64,000 nt of DNA from Bacilli bacterium (GCA_017937305.1 JAGBDV010000018.1:1-64000); one strand, 5' to 3'; shown: positions 43,024 to 53,149, counted from the first letter of the stretch. The notes: generated by a model not told the origin, from the letters alone. Program-made: numbers and translations.

Positions 43024-43815
43024 CTAAATATCATAGTGATATTCTTTTTGTTTAATATAATAACATAAATAATTAAAGCCTGATTCTTTGATTATTCTTA
43101 CATATTTATCAAAGTGTTCTAAATATCTATTACTTGAATGAGCATCTGTTGATAGGGTAAGTTTAGTTCCCCCTAAATCTTTATATAATTTAAGAAAGTC
43201 TCTTAAATGGCTTTCTGGTAAGGCATTTTGTACTTTTACATTTATTTCTAATGCTTTACCTTTTTTTATGATTTCATTAAGTATTGGCTTTATTAAGTCA
43301 ATATCGTCTAAAAAACGGGCTGTTTTATCAATTTTATAAACAGTTTTGAAATAATAGTCAAGATGTGATAAAACGTTGAATTTTGGAATCGTCATAATTG
43401 CTTCTAAGACTTGATTATAATAAAGTTTAGTCGTTTGTTCAATTCCTAATGCTTTTACATTATCAACAAAATAATACTCATATTTACCACTATCATGAAC
43501 ACTTAAGTTAATTAAATCAAAATCATAACTATTTAATATTTGATTAATTTCTTCTAAGTAATCTTTTCTATAGCCCATTTCAACTCCTAGTAATGGGATA
43601 GGCGTATCTTCTTTTTTTAATTTATTTAAGTGTTTTATTAGTTTATCAAAATCACATAGCCAATCATGGTCTGACATACTAGGATTAAAATCGATATGTT
43701 CTGTTGTTATAAAATATTTACAACCAGCATTGGTTGCTTTTTGATAATGATTTTCAAGTAGTTCACTTGAATCGTCTGAATAATTACTATGAACATGTTG
43801 ATCATGTAAGATCAT
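43024..43815 (-). CDS. PHP-domain histidinol-phosphatase-like enzyme
   Basis: 263 residues from the ATG at 43815, supported by AAGGAAG upstream and by the motif start MILHDQHVHSNYSDDS. Metal ligands visible: HVH, TTEHIDF, GVEMGY, LSVHD, VLSHLDYYF and STDAHS near the C-terminus. This is the HisK/HisJ type of PHP phosphatase (histidinol phosphate to histidinol), but no his genes are nearby, so another phosphate monoester may be the substrate. Transcribed from its own promoter together with the gene at 42161. Confidence 0.85.
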   Translation of the reverse strand: MILHDQHVHSNYSDDSSELLENHYQKATNAGCKYFITTEHIDFNPSMSDHDWLCDFDKLIKHLNKLKKEDTPIPLLGVEMGYRKDYLEEINQILNSYDFDLINLSVHDSGKYEYYFVDNVKALGIEQTTKLYYNQVLEAIMTIPKFNVLSHLDYYFKTVYKIDKTARFLDDIDLIKPILNEIIKKGKALEINVKVQNALPESHLRDFLKLYKDLGGTKLTLSTDAHSSNRYLEHFDKYVRIIKESGFNYLCYYIKQKEYHYDI

Positions 43816-43837
43816 TTTAATCACTTCCTTATTATAT

Positions 43838-43866
43838 ATTATATCAAATTTATATATATTCTTCAA
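43838..43866 (-). promoter_or_regulatory. Promoter of the PHP phosphatase gene
   Basis: Minus strand TTGAAG, 17-base spacer, perfect TATAAT. Confidence 0.7.
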
Positions 43867-43887
43867 CAAAAAGATTTTAAAGAAAAA

Positions 43888-43923
43888 AGATGTAGATAGC
43901 TTTATAATTAGCTATCTACATCT
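43888..43923 (-). terminator. Terminator of the opp operon
   Basis: 13-bp perfect stem AGATGTAGATAGC / GCTATCTACATCT followed on the minus strand by six T; 17 bases past the last opp-cluster gene. Confidence 0.9.
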
Positions 43924-43939
43924 ATAATTATTAGATTTT

Positions 43940-44350
43940 CTATACAGTAAAGAATAATGCAGTAAAAATCATTCCAATTACAAAATAGATAAGTCCACTC
44001 CAGCCTAAAAAGCCATAACCTTTTACGCGTTTTTTATTTGCCACATAATCGCCATACTTTTCATTAGTCTTTTTTGATAATGGTAAAAGTGATTGTCCAA
44101 GTCTTTTAAGCATATAACCAATAGCATCTAGACTACCTTGATTAGCACAGGCAATTAGTGCAGTGAATAATAATAATAGTGAACCTGGAATAACAAATGA
44201 ATTAGCAAGAACTAAATAAATTTGTTGTAATTCTGTTTGTTCAAATAATTTGTATAAAAACATTAATCCAATAACAGATAGTATACATGCTGTATTTGTA
44301 ATTATATATCCTAAAATTAATGTTTTCTTACTGCTTTCTTCTTCAAACAT
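43940..44350 (-). CDS. DUF3899-like membrane protein of the opp operon
   Basis: 136 residues with about four hydrophobic helices: ILGYIITNTACILSVIGLMFL, IYLVLANSFVIPGSLLLLFTALI, and two near the C-terminus (FLGWSGLIYFVIGMIFTALFF). The middle (NQGSLDAIGYMLKRLGQSL) fits the DUF3899 family, small membrane proteins often coded at the end of oligopeptide transporter operons. Its start shares one base with the oppF stop. Role unknown, perhaps an accessory of the transporter. Confidence 0.72.
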   Translation of the reverse strand: MFEEESSKKTLILGYIITNTACILSVIGLMFLYKLFEQTELQQIYLVLANSFVIPGSLLLLFTALIACANQGSLDAIGYMLKRLGQSLLPLSKKTNEKYGDYVANKKRVKGYGFLGWSGLIYFVIGMIFTALFFTV

Positions 44351-45567
44351 TATAGTTGCTCCTTATAATTCTTTTCTTCTTGATCATTACAGTAAACGAA
44401 GTGATTAGGAGATATTTCTCTAAATGATGGTTTATCTGTACGATAATCATGTTCAGCAATTGGATTATAAATCTTTCTAACACGTTTCTTTTCATAAATT
44501 GGGTCAGGTAAAGGAATTGCTGAAAGTAGTGCACGTGTATATGGATGTAGTGGATGTGCAAATAATTCATCACTTGATGCTAGTTCAACTAGTTTACCAT
44601 AATACATTACACCAATTCTATCTGAGAAATATTTAACAACTGATAAGTCATGAGCGATAAATAGAATTGTTAATCCTAATTTTTCTCTTAATTCATTAAG
44701 TAAGTTAATAACTTGTGCTTGAATTGATACGTCAAGTGCTGATACAGGTTCATCTGCAATAATCATATCAGGTTGCATAATGATTGCACGAGCGATACCA
44801 ATTCTTTGTCTTTGACCACCTGAGAATTCATGTGGATAACGAGTAGCATGTTCTTTAACTAACCCTACTAATTCAAGAATTTCATATACTTTTTCTTGAA
44901 TATATTTTTTATCAGTTATACCTTTAATAATTAAACCTTCTGCAATGATTTCTTGTACTGTCATTCTCGGATTTAAAGATGCAATAGGATCTTGGAAGAT
45001 CATTTGAATTTGTGTAACTAATTTTGCTTTCTTTGCAAGTTTTAAATAATGATAATATTCATCATCTTTTTCTTTGTTTTCATAATTTTTATTTAATTTT
45101 TCAACTAAATCTTTAGCATATAGTTTATCACAATGTTTTTGATCATAATTACATTCAGCAATTAATCGTTTATTAGTTGCAATAGTTTCTGATAATTCTT
45201 GTTTAATTTCAGCTATTTTTGAATCATTATAAGATTTATTATCAGGATTAGCTTTAGAATCTTCATTTAATTTATTGATTTGTTCTTTAGCTTGTTTTTT
45301 TGCAGCTGAAATAGCATCTTTATATCTTTGTACACCAGCACAAATTCTTCTTCCTTTAAAGTATACATCACCTGATGTAACATCATAAAGTTTAATAATT
45401 GATCTACCAGTAGTTGTTTTTCCACAACCTGATTCACCTACTAAGCCAAATACTTCACCACGATAGATTTCAAATGAAACATTATCAACAGCTCTATTTA
45501 CGTGTTTTCCCATTCTAAAATATTGGCAAAGGTTCTCAACTTTTAATAGTACTTCTCTATCTTCCAT
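44350..45567 (-). CDS. oppF: Oligopeptide ABC transporter ATPase OppF, with insertion
   Basis: 405 residues. Walker A GESGCGKT (44-51), Q-loop IFQDPIASLNP (~190), signature FSGGQRQRIGIARAI, Walker B MIIADEPVSALD, H-loop AHDLSVV, and a C-terminal oligopeptide-type extension (HPLHPYTRALLSAIPLPDP). An extra helical, charged segment of ~105 residues (about 76-180) sits between Walker A and the Q-loop, where normal OppF has none. Overlaps oppD by 11 bases. Pairs with OppD to drive import. Confidence 0.94.
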   Translation of the reverse strand: MEDREVLLKVENLCQYFRMGKHVNRAVDNVSFEIYRGEVFGLVGESGCGKTTTGRSIIKLYDVTSGDVYFKGRRICAGVQRYKDAISAAKKQAKEQINKLNEDSKANPDNKSYNDSKIAEIKQELSETIATNKRLIAECNYDQKHCDKLYAKDLVEKLNKNYENKEKDDEYYHYLKLAKKAKLVTQIQMIFQDPIASLNPRMTVQEIIAEGLIIKGITDKKYIQEKVYEILELVGLVKEHATRYPHEFSGGQRQRIGIARAIIMQPDMIIADEPVSALDVSIQAQVINLLNELREKLGLTILFIAHDLSVVKYFSDRIGVMYYGKLVELASSDELFAHPLHPYTRALLSAIPLPDPIYEKKRVRKIYNPIAEHDYRTDKPSFREISPNHFVYCNDQEEKNYKEQL

Positions 45568-47722
45568 CTTCAGAACCTCCTTCTTGTTTCATTCTTTCAA
45601 TACGATCTTTAATAATCTTAGGCATTTCTACCTTAGGTGCATCTGGATGTAAAAGCCATGTAGCTGCATAATGAGTATCAGTGATTTTAAATAGCGGTGG
45701 TTGTTCTTCGAAGTCAATCTTCATCGCATATTTATTACGAGCAGCAAATGCATCACCAACTGGTGGATAAATCATATTTGGTGGAGTACCAGGAATAGCA
45801 TCTAGTTTTTCAGTTGTCTTTAAGTCAGGCATACTACTTAATAATGCCCATGTATATGGATGAGCTGGAGAATAGAATACTTCTTCACTTGTACCATATT
45901 CAACAATCTTACCAGCATACATAACAGCAATTCTATCAGCCATATTAGCAACAACACCAAGGTCATGAGTAATGAAAATTACTGATAAATTTCTTTCTTT
46001 TTTAAGTTTATTAATTAATTCTAGAATTTGTGATTGAATTGTTACGTCAAGTGCAGTAGTAGGTTCATCACAAATTAAGACATCTGGGTTAGAAGCAAGA
46101 GCAATTGCAATAACGATTCTTTGTCTCATACCACCTGAGAATTCAAATGGATATTGTTTATAACGAAGACGAGGTTCTGAAATACCTACTTCTTCCATTA
46201 ATTTAATAGCTTGTTCTTTTGCAATAGCTTTAGTTACTTTATAAACAACTTCTGAAGCTTTTTTCTTAAAGTATTCGATTAAAGCTAAGCTTGAATCAAA
46301 TGATGAGAAGTCATCTTTATTTTCAATTTCTTTAATGTAATTAGCTTCAAGTCTTTCAATCTTAGAAATAATATTTTCTACTAAGTCATTTAAATCAACA
46401 ATCTTAGCAGGAACTACTTTCCAATCAATGTGTTTTCCTTTACTAACTAGTGCTTCATATTTAGCTGTTTGTTTTTCAAATCTTTCTGCTTCTTTAACGT
46501 TTGATTTTGCACTATAGAAATAACTCTTAACGTTAGCAATAATACTATCTTTAAATGTATAAGCTAAACTATCTTTGAATACATCTAATTGGTCAATTGA
46601 TTTTAATACTAAATCACCAGCAATAGATACTTTTTCTATAGCTTCTTTCTTATCGATATTACCAGCTTTAAAATATTGTTTTAAAGCATCCAGACATGAC
46701 AATACTTCTTGCTTTAAAATGATTGACTTATTGTGGGAATTGATTAAAGCTTTTTCTACAAATGATAAGAATTTAGCTAAGAAATTAGTTTGTAAATATT
46801 CAGCTAACATTTGTTTTGTATCATGATTATAATTTTTTGATAAATCAGCATCTTTATTAGAATACATATAGAATGCTACGCTTAAGAAATCAGGTTTTTC
46901 TTGATTAGTTATTTCTAGTAATAATGATTCTAATTCATTTAACTTTTCAAGTTGTTCTTCAGTTAATTCATCATTATCTTTATCAGTTTTTGATAATTCT
47001 AGTAATGCTGCTTTTGAAGTAGCAATACGATCTAAATAATTATTAATTAAGAATCCATTAGTAACTTTTTTGAAATTATTTAAGAAAGTTTTAGCATAAT
47101 CTGCAACATTTAAACTTTGATGTTTAGATGCTCTAAATAAGAAGTCTTCTAATTTTGAAATAATTTCTGTAGCTTCTGCATGAGATTGATTGTAATCAGT
47201 TTCAATTTCTAGTGATTTAATACTGAAATTATCATATGCTTGAATTAAATCATCAATAGTAGCTTTTTGATCACTATTAAATGATTCATACATATTTTGT
47301 TTTAATACTTCAAGTTTTTGATTAAATTCTTTTCTAGCTGTTTTTCTTGAAGCTTTATTTTTAAGAATTAATGCTTCAATGATTTGTGGGCCGATTTTTA
47401 CAATCGGATTAAGTGCAGATAGTGGATCTTGGAAAATCATTGAGATTTTGTCACCACGGATCTTACACATTTCTTCTTCTGTAAGTTTTAGTAAGTCTTT
47501 ACCATCATATAGGATTTCACCACTATCGATGATTGCATTACCTGCAGAAATACCTAAAATTGCTTTTGATGTAACTGATTTACCAGAACCAGATTCACCA
47601 ACGATAGCAAGAGTTTCACCACGTTTTAATTCGAATGAAATATCACGAATAGCTTTAACAGTACCATTATTAGTTCTGAAAGATATTTTTAACTTTTTAA
47701 CTTCTAAAATATTATCTGCCAT
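45557..47722 (-). CDS. oppD: Oligopeptide ABC transporter ATPase OppD, with ~380-residue insertion
   Basis: 721 residues, about twice the normal ~340. Walker A GESGSGKS (42-49), Q-loop MIFQDPLSALNP (~97-106), then a helical, coiled-coil-rich insert from about 125 to 505, then signature FSGGMRQRIVIAIAL (528 on), Walker B VLICDEPTTALD, H-loop THDLGVV and the usual C-terminal part with a PPNMIYPPVGDAFAARN segment lacking the typical Fe-S cysteines. The insert enters the helical subdomain, so the catalytic core is intact. Mycoplasma Opp ATPases are known to be enlarged as well. Four bases separate it from oppC. Confidence 0.93.
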   Translation of the reverse strand: MADNILEVKKLKISFRTNNGTVKAIRDISFELKRGETLAIVGESGSGKSVTSKAILGISAGNAIIDSGEILYDGKDLLKLTEEEMCKIRGDKISMIFQDPLSALNPIVKIGPQIIEALILKNKASRKTARKEFNQKLEVLKQNMYESFNSDQKATIDDLIQAYDNFSIKSLEIETDYNQSHAEATEIISKLEDFLFRASKHQSLNVADYAKTFLNNFKKVTNGFLINNYLDRIATSKAALLELSKTDKDNDELTEEQLEKLNELESLLLEITNQEKPDFLSVAFYMYSNKDADLSKNYNHDTKQMLAEYLQTNFLAKFLSFVEKALINSHNKSIILKQEVLSCLDALKQYFKAGNIDKKEAIEKVSIAGDLVLKSIDQLDVFKDSLAYTFKDSIIANVKSYFYSAKSNVKEAERFEKQTAKYEALVSKGKHIDWKVVPAKIVDLNDLVENIISKIERLEANYIKEIENKDDFSSFDSSLALIEYFKKKASEVVYKVTKAIAKEQAIKLMEEVGISEPRLRYKQYPFEFSGGMRQRIVIAIALASNPDVLICDEPTTALDVTIQSQILELINKLKKERNLSVIFITHDLGVVANMADRIAVMYAGKIVEYGTSEEVFYSPAHPYTWALLSSMPDLKTTEKLDAIPGTPPNMIYPPVGDAFAARNKYAMKIDFEEQPPLFKITDTHYAATWLLHPDAPKVEMPKIIKDRIERMKQEGGSEDGR

Positions 47723-47726
47723 TGTA

Positions 47727-49355
47727 CTATTCCTCCGATCCTCTTAAAGTTGGATTGAATGCATCACGTAAACCATTACCAAATAAGTTAAAGCAAATCA
47801 TTAGTAATGAAATTACAATTGCTGGAGCAATCATTAAGTGTGGAAAGTCAGTCCATTTTGTACTTGCATCTGATAGTAAAGTACCTAAACTTGTATTCTT
47901 AGTACCACCAAGTGATGCAATACCTAAATAACTTAACATAGATTCACTAAAGATTACACTTGGAATTACAAGTACTGATGAAGTAATTAATGTACCAAGT
48001 GTGTTAGGGAAGATATGTTTCCACATAATTCTTCTGTCTCTAGCACCAAGTGTTCTTGCTGCCATAACATATTCTTGATTTTTGAAACGATAGAATTGAG
48101 TACGTACTCTTGAAGATGTACCAAGCCATCCAGTAAGTACAAACGCAGAGATTAAACTAGGTAATGGTCCAACTTTCTTAGCTAAGTGCAATTGGAATAA
48201 AGTAGCTAAAATTATAAATGGAATACCTGATAAAATATCTTTAAGTCTTTCAATAATAAGGTCAACTGCTCCACCATAATAACCTTCAATAGCACCAACA
48301 ATTGCACCAAGTACAAGGTTAATTACAGATACAACAACTGCTAATAATAAGCTTAATCTAATACCTGTTGCCATACGATACGCTAAATCGTAACCTTGGC
48401 TATCAGTACCAATGAAATAGTTAGGTTCAAAACCATTAATATATTGATAATAATTGTAATATAGAATTCTTACATTATACATTGCAGTTTCAGTAGATCC
48501 ACCACCAGAGTATGTATAATAAACTAAATTTCCATTTTCATCTCTTTTATAATTGTCTTCTAATACTAAATCTTCTGAAAATTCTAAGCTTTTAACTACA
48601 TCATCATTACCTGTACCATTAGGTTTATCATATGTACCATTTTTATTTGATACAACAGTTAATGGAACACCTTTTGCATTAGCCTTATACCAATAGTTTG
48701 CATTATTTGCATCAACACAGTAGCTATTAGCGGTATCAACCAATGGATAAATAACTCTCTTACCATTTTCTTGTTCCCATTCAAGAATTTTTCTATATTC
48801 ACTTTGTTCAATAGTTTTATAAATGAAACCAACACTTAAATATGTATCAATTTTCATATCATAGAAAGCTTTACTACTTACACCAAGTTTGTTTTCACCT
48901 GCAAATTTATATTTAATTACAGGTTGATAATAACTATCAAGTGAAGCACCAAGAGAAATAATTTCTTCCTCTTCATCAAATTCAGCACCAACACCTTTTG
49001 CTAATTCTAATAATACAGCACGTTCATTGCTTTCAAGTTTTTTAGAACCAGACATAATACCAAGATTTTCTTTAAGGAAAACATTTCTTGGAGCTTTTTG
49101 TTTATAATAAGTATCCATTACAGTAGCCTTTGATTTTGGAGTTGTAAAAGGAACAATTAATGCAAATAAAACAATTAAAATAATAATTACAAATGCTGCT
49201 ACTGAAGCTCTATTTTTACAGAATCTTATTAAAGCATCTTTAAAGTAACCAATTGGTTTAGTTTCAAATTTTGTATCATGAATTTTTTCACCAGAATTTA
49301 CAAATTCAAATTTTTCTGTTGGGATATTTGTATATTTATTTTCGTCAACTATCAT
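47727..49355 (-). CDS. oppC: Oligopeptide ABC transporter permease OppC, with extracytoplasmic insertion
   Basis: 542 residues from the ATG at 49355 (GGGAGAAAG upstream, one base after the oppB stop), against ~300 in ordinary OppC. One N-terminal helix (AAFVIIILIVLFALIVPF) is followed by ~240 residues of extracellular-type sequence (about 70-310), then the five-helix permease core with the coupling motif EYVMAARTLGARDRRIMWKHIFPN. The large loop should face outside, next to the binding lipoprotein. Confidence 0.93.
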   Translation of the reverse strand: MIVDENKYTNIPTEKFEFVNSGEKIHDTKFETKPIGYFKDALIRFCKNRASVAAFVIIILIVLFALIVPFTTPKSKATVMDTYYKQKAPRNVFLKENLGIMSGSKKLESNERAVLLELAKGVGAEFDEEEEIISLGASLDSYYQPVIKYKFAGENKLGVSSKAFYDMKIDTYLSVGFIYKTIEQSEYRKILEWEQENGKRVIYPLVDTANSYCVDANNANYWYKANAKGVPLTVVSNKNGTYDKPNGTGNDDVVKSLEFSEDLVLEDNYKRDENGNLVYYTYSGGGSTETAMYNVRILYYNYYQYINGFEPNYFIGTDSQGYDLAYRMATGIRLSLLLAVVVSVINLVLGAIVGAIEGYYGGAVDLIIERLKDILSGIPFIILATLFQLHLAKKVGPLPSLISAFVLTGWLGTSSRVRTQFYRFKNQEYVMAARTLGARDRRIMWKHIFPNTLGTLITSSVLVIPSVIFSESMLSYLGIASLGGTKNTSLGTLLSDASTKWTDFPHLMIAPAIVISLLMICFNLFGNGLRDAFNPTLRGSEE

Positions 49356-49356
49356 A

Positions 49357-50346
49357 TTATCTTTCTCCCATTCTAATTCTTGGATCAATAAATCCATAAC
49401 TAATATCAACTACGATACCTGCTAGTAAACCAATTAAAACATAGAAGATTGTATCTAACATAAATACATCATAGTCAAATAAATTAATTGATTTAATATA
49501 TAAATCACCTACACCAGGGATTGAGAAAATTTGTTCAATAATCATTGAACCACCTAAAATACCAATAAAGCTTGAAATAATCATTGGTAAGATAGGTACC
49601 ATTGCATTTTTAAGTGCATGTCTTCTTGTTGCTTGACCTCTTGTTAAACCTTTTGTTCTTGCAAGTAACATATAATCTTGAGTTAGTGTTTCAGTTAACT
49701 CTGCTCTAGTGAAACGACATAGACCAGCGATTTCACCAAATGATAACGCAATAATTGGCATAATCATACTCTTAAACATTTGTGGAGTAAAATAAGCTTG
49801 CCATGCGTTAGCAGCCTCAGGGTCAAAACCTACATCTGCAATTGAATAAAGGGTTGGAGTGTCAATTATTCTTAATTTAAAGAAGATAATATATTGAACT
49901 AAAAATGCATAAATATAACTTGGAATTGAAACAAAAAGCATTACTACAATACTAATAACTTGGTCTTGCCATTTATTTTTCTTAATAGCCGCAAAAATAC
50001 CAAGTGCAATACCTAATGGAATTGAAACTATTAAGGAATAGAAATTAACAAGAACAGTAGGTAATAATCTTTTACCTAATACTTCAGTTACTGGAATAGT
50101 TTTTTCAATATACCAAGATGTACCAAAGTCCCATTTTGTGAAAATGTTTTTAAGGTAAATCCAAAATTGAACAGGTAATGGTTTATTGTAACCTAACGCT
50201 TCCCATCGTGCTTTGATAAGTTCAGCTAGATTTAGATCTTGAGGTAAATCTCTAGGTAAAATTCTAATTAAAACAAAGCAAATTGCACAAATAATGAAGA
50301 AAGTTACTAGCATTAATAGTAGTCTTTTTAATACATATTTCCACAT
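49357..50346 (-). CDS. oppB: Oligopeptide ABC transporter permease OppB
   Basis: 329 residues of normal length with six membrane helices. N-terminal MWKYVLKRLLLMLVTFFII, substrate-facing NKPLPVQFWIYLKN, and the coupling loop DYMLLARTKGLTRGQATRRHALKNA. First permease of the opp operon, 138 bases after oppA with a partial terminator between them. Confidence 0.95.
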   Translation of the reverse strand: MWKYVLKRLLLMLVTFFIICAICFVLIRILPRDLPQDLNLAELIKARWEALGYNKPLPVQFWIYLKNIFTKWDFGTSWYIEKTIPVTEVLGKRLLPTVLVNFYSLIVSIPLGIALGIFAAIKKNKWQDQVISIVVMLFVSIPSYIYAFLVQYIIFFKLRIIDTPTLYSIADVGFDPEAANAWQAYFTPQMFKSMIMPIIALSFGEIAGLCRFTRAELTETLTQDYMLLARTKGLTRGQATRRHALKNAMVPILPMIISSFIGILGGSMIIEQIFSIPGVGDLYIKSINLFDYDVFMLDTIFYVLIGLLAGIVVDISYGFIDPRIRMGER

Positions 50347-50412
50347 ATTAGACTCCTTTCTTTAATTAAAAACTTTATTAATAATAAAGTATAGTTTCTT
50401 TACATAGTAAAA

Positions 50413-50447
50413 AGTAATGCAATAAGCTTTAAGCCCCTTGCACTACT
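50413..50447 (-). terminator. Partial terminator between oppA and oppB
   Basis: Minus strand AGTAGTGCAA and TTGCATTACT arms (imperfect) with an inner GCTTAAAGC, then TTTTT. Probably lets most transcripts end after oppA, giving more binding protein than permease. Confidence 0.6.
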
Positions 50448-50484
50448 CTTACTTAAAGTTTTAGATATTTAAATTAACTAAATA

Positions 50485-53001
50485 TTAGTTGTAATTTAAA
50501 GTTCCACCTTCAGACTTAACATATGCAGCCCAGTCAGCATCATTGTAGTTATAAGTCATAAGTCTTAAACCACCAAATCCATACATAATGTTATAATCTT
50601 CAGTATAGTAATTAACTTGGTATGATAATAATGTACATACTGTAGTAGCACATAATGGAATTCTATAATAGAATTTTAAGTAAATTTCTTCTAATTGAGC
50701 AGTGATAGCAAGTTTAGTCTTGAAATCAGCATTAGCAAATTTACCAGTACCCATCATAGATTGTGACCATTGTTGATAAGTCATTGTAACTTCTTCACCA
50801 TTAACAACTAATGTACAAGTTTCAGTCTTAGGATCCCAGTTAGCAGCTTCATTAATTTTATATTGGTCTGGATCCATGTAAACTTGGAAGTTACGGAATG
50901 GATAGAATGCAGCACCACCCCAAGCACCATAACCAACAGCATATTCACCAGCAGGAACATCAGCATAACGGTCATTAATGTTACCAACAGCTTCTAGAGT
51001 GATTTCACCGAAACCAGCTTCTTGAGCAGCAGCATTGATATATTTGTTCATTAATGCAGCTTGAGCGTTGTCATCAGATGTTAAAGCACCTTTAGCCCAA
51101 CCAATACGAATGTGAATCTTTTCACCAGCTTTATATAAACCAGCTTCAGTTAATTCAGCTAATGCTTCAGCCATTAATGCTTTAGCTTCTGTTAAGTTAT
51201 AACCAGAAATTGATTGGTAAGCTTCTTCTAATGTAGCGTAAGCTTTACCTTCACCGTATTCAACACCATATAAGTTAACGATAGCTTGCATTGCTTCTTC
51301 AGTACCTCTATATTTAGAAGTTGGATCGTTATATACATCATAGAAGTATAGATCGTTCATTAATGAGTAAGCAGGTTTGTAACCAGCAGTAGCAGTAACG
51401 AATTCAGCTCTATCAATTGCTAAACTGAATGCTTCACGGAATTTAGCATTAGATAAAACAACAGAATTTGTATTACCTTTAGAGTTATCCATTTCTTTTA
51501 AGTGGTCAAGGTTAGTATTGAAGAAGAAGCTCATTGTATAAGTTTCATCAACTTTGTATAATTGATCACTTAAAGTGAAGCTTGATAATTCATCAGCATT
51601 TGGAGAATAATCACTTAATTCACCAGCGAAGAATTTTTGTTTTGCAGCGTCTTCAGTCATAACATCGATAACGATTCTTGATGTTTGATATTGTTGAACA
51701 TATTTACCATCAACTAAGAAGTTAGTTTGAGAATATAAAGAACCATCAGCTTTCTTTTCGAAACCATACCATTCTTCATTTTGAACGAATACGATTTGTT
51801 TGTTAGCTTGTAATGTATCAATCTTATAAGTACCGTAAGACATTGATGTTGATTTAGAAGTACCATAATCAGTAGTTACTAATTCACCAGAATAATCTTT
51901 ACCAGCATCATATAATTCAGTATGAACTAACCATGTAGAAGTTAAGCTTGTTAAGAAGTAGTTAACATCTTGGTAAGTTTTTAATACATAACGGATTGTA
52001 TAATCATCAACTTTGTATAGACCAACTGTGTCGTAAGAAACACCAGCAGGATAAGTCTTTTTAACTGTGAAGATATAGCTAGCATCACCGATTGTAGCTA
52101 ATTGTTCATCAGTTAAAGTTTCTTTGCTTTCAGCTAAGATTGTATAAACTTCTTCAGGATTGCCCCAAGACATACCCATAGCAGAGAAGAATGCAGTTGT
52201 AGCAAAGTCATTCATAAAGTTAACAACGTTTTCTTTTGTGAATTCGTTATCAGTACCTTCACCACCATAAAGTGCAGGATATTTGTCATATAAGAATGTA
52301 CCATCAGCTAATTGAACATAAGCATCATAACCACTACCTTTAACTTGATCAGGATTTAAACCAAAACCAGCTTGCATTAAAGCAGTAATATCGAATGATG
52401 GAGTAACACCAGCAGTTGGATATTCAGGATATTCAGTAACAGCTTGATCAACTGAAGTACCTTGCCAATAGTATTCATAAGCACCAGCGATTGCAGATTC
52501 ACCAGCATAGTAAAGGTTAGCACGGTAGTTCTTCATAGCAGGGTCAAGTAATCTCATCATAGATTCAACATAAGAATCAGCATTGATAACATCACCATTT
52601 TCCCATTTAGCTTCTTGGTTAAGTTTAATATCAAAAATATAACCTTCTTCGATTTCTGTAGCAGATTTTCCTTCAGGAAGTTGTGAGTTAAATTTAACTA
52701 AATCAGCTTGATTATCTTTAGTTGTATCAACAACATCAGTAGCCATTTCGTAAACCCATTGGTAAACACCATTTTTAGAGTCTTTAATAGACATAGTAAC
52801 GAATGGACTAGAGATGTAAGATAAAATTGCATCGTCAGCATTAGTTTCCCATGCGTGTGGGTTCCAGTTGTTACCTAAAGCTGTAGTCCAGCTCTTATAT
52901 GTATAAGTTTCTTTTTCTACTGGTTTAGGACCACAAGAAGCAACTACACATACAGTTACAGCAGCAACAAGAACTAATAAAAGTTTCTTTGTAAGTTTCA
53001 T
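50485..53001 (-). CDS. oppA: Oligopeptide-binding lipoprotein OppA, enlarged
   Basis: 838 residues, against ~540 for typical OppA. Signal peptide LLLVLVAAVTVCVVASC with lipobox, then the SBP_bac_5 fold: WNPHAWETNADDAILSYIS, YIFDIKLNQEAKWENGDVINADSYVESMMRLLDP, and a second lobe with NAKFREAFSLAIDRAEFV. Codon use is noticeably GC-richer (GCT/GCA-rich Ala, many GGT) than its neighbours, consistent with high expression. Own promoter and two cre-like palindromes upstream. Confidence 0.94.
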   Translation of the reverse strand: MKLTKKLLLVLVAAVTVCVVASCGPKPVEKETYTYKSWTTALGNNWNPHAWETNADDAILSYISSPFVTMSIKDSKNGVYQWVYEMATDVVDTTKDNQADLVKFNSQLPEGKSATEIEEGYIFDIKLNQEAKWENGDVINADSYVESMMRLLDPAMKNYRANLYYAGESAIAGAYEYYWQGTSVDQAVTEYPEYPTAGVTPSFDITALMQAGFGLNPDQVKGSGYDAYVQLADGTFLYDKYPALYGGEGTDNEFTKENVVNFMNDFATTAFFSAMGMSWGNPEEVYTILAESKETLTDEQLATIGDASYIFTVKKTYPAGVSYDTVGLYKVDDYTIRYVLKTYQDVNYFLTSLTSTWLVHTELYDAGKDYSGELVTTDYGTSKSTSMSYGTYKIDTLQANKQIVFVQNEEWYGFEKKADGSLYSQTNFLVDGKYVQQYQTSRIVIDVMTEDAAKQKFFAGELSDYSPNADELSSFTLSDQLYKVDETYTMSFFFNTNLDHLKEMDNSKGNTNSVVLSNAKFREAFSLAIDRAEFVTATAGYKPAYSLMNDLYFYDVYNDPTSKYRGTEEAMQAIVNLYGVEYGEGKAYATLEEAYQSISGYNLTEAKALMAEALAELTEAGLYKAGEKIHIRIGWAKGALTSDDNAQAALMNKYINAAAQEAGFGEITLEAVGNINDRYADVPAGEYAVGYGAWGGAAFYPFRNFQVYMDPDQYKINEAANWDPKTETCTLVVNGEEVTMTYQQWSQSMMGTGKFANADFKTKLAITAQLEEIYLKFYYRIPLCATTVCTLLSYQVNYYTEDYNIMYGFGGLRLMTYNYNDADWAAYVKSEGGTLNYN

Positions 53002-53067
53002 AGAATTTCTCCTTTATATAATTTATTTTTCGCCCACAATATGTCATGTCTGTGAGTTTATGGTAAT

Positions 53068-53096
53068 ATTATATTACATTAGTGATAAATTGTAAA
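53068..53096 (-). promoter_or_regulatory. Promoter of oppA
   Basis: Minus strand TTTACA, 17-base spacer, perfect TATAAT, ~65 bases before the ATG. Confidence 0.75.
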
Positions 53097-53108
53097 CTGA
53101 TTTACTAC

Positions 53109-53122
53109 TGAAAACGTTTTTA
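53109..53122. promoter_or_regulatory. cre-like site 1 upstream of oppA
   Basis: TGAAAACGTTTTTA: 13 of 14 positions of the catabolite-responsive consensus TGWAANCGNTNWCA. Lies 12 bases upstream of the oppA -35 box. Confidence 0.6.
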
Positions 53123-53149
53123 TTTTGCATTTTTTTTACTTTTTTTGAA

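Noticed and set aside
42161-43815. CBASS defence operon
   Set aside because: The NTase-like protein lacks the DxD residues and the neighbour is a PHP phosphatase, not a membrane, nuclease or phospholipase effector.
47379-47747. Plus-strand ORFs inside oppD, oppC and other genes (e.g. 14977-15498, 36911-37267)
   Set aside because: They lie entirely opposite strong minus-strand genes with recognisable motifs, lack ribosome sites and have no family features.
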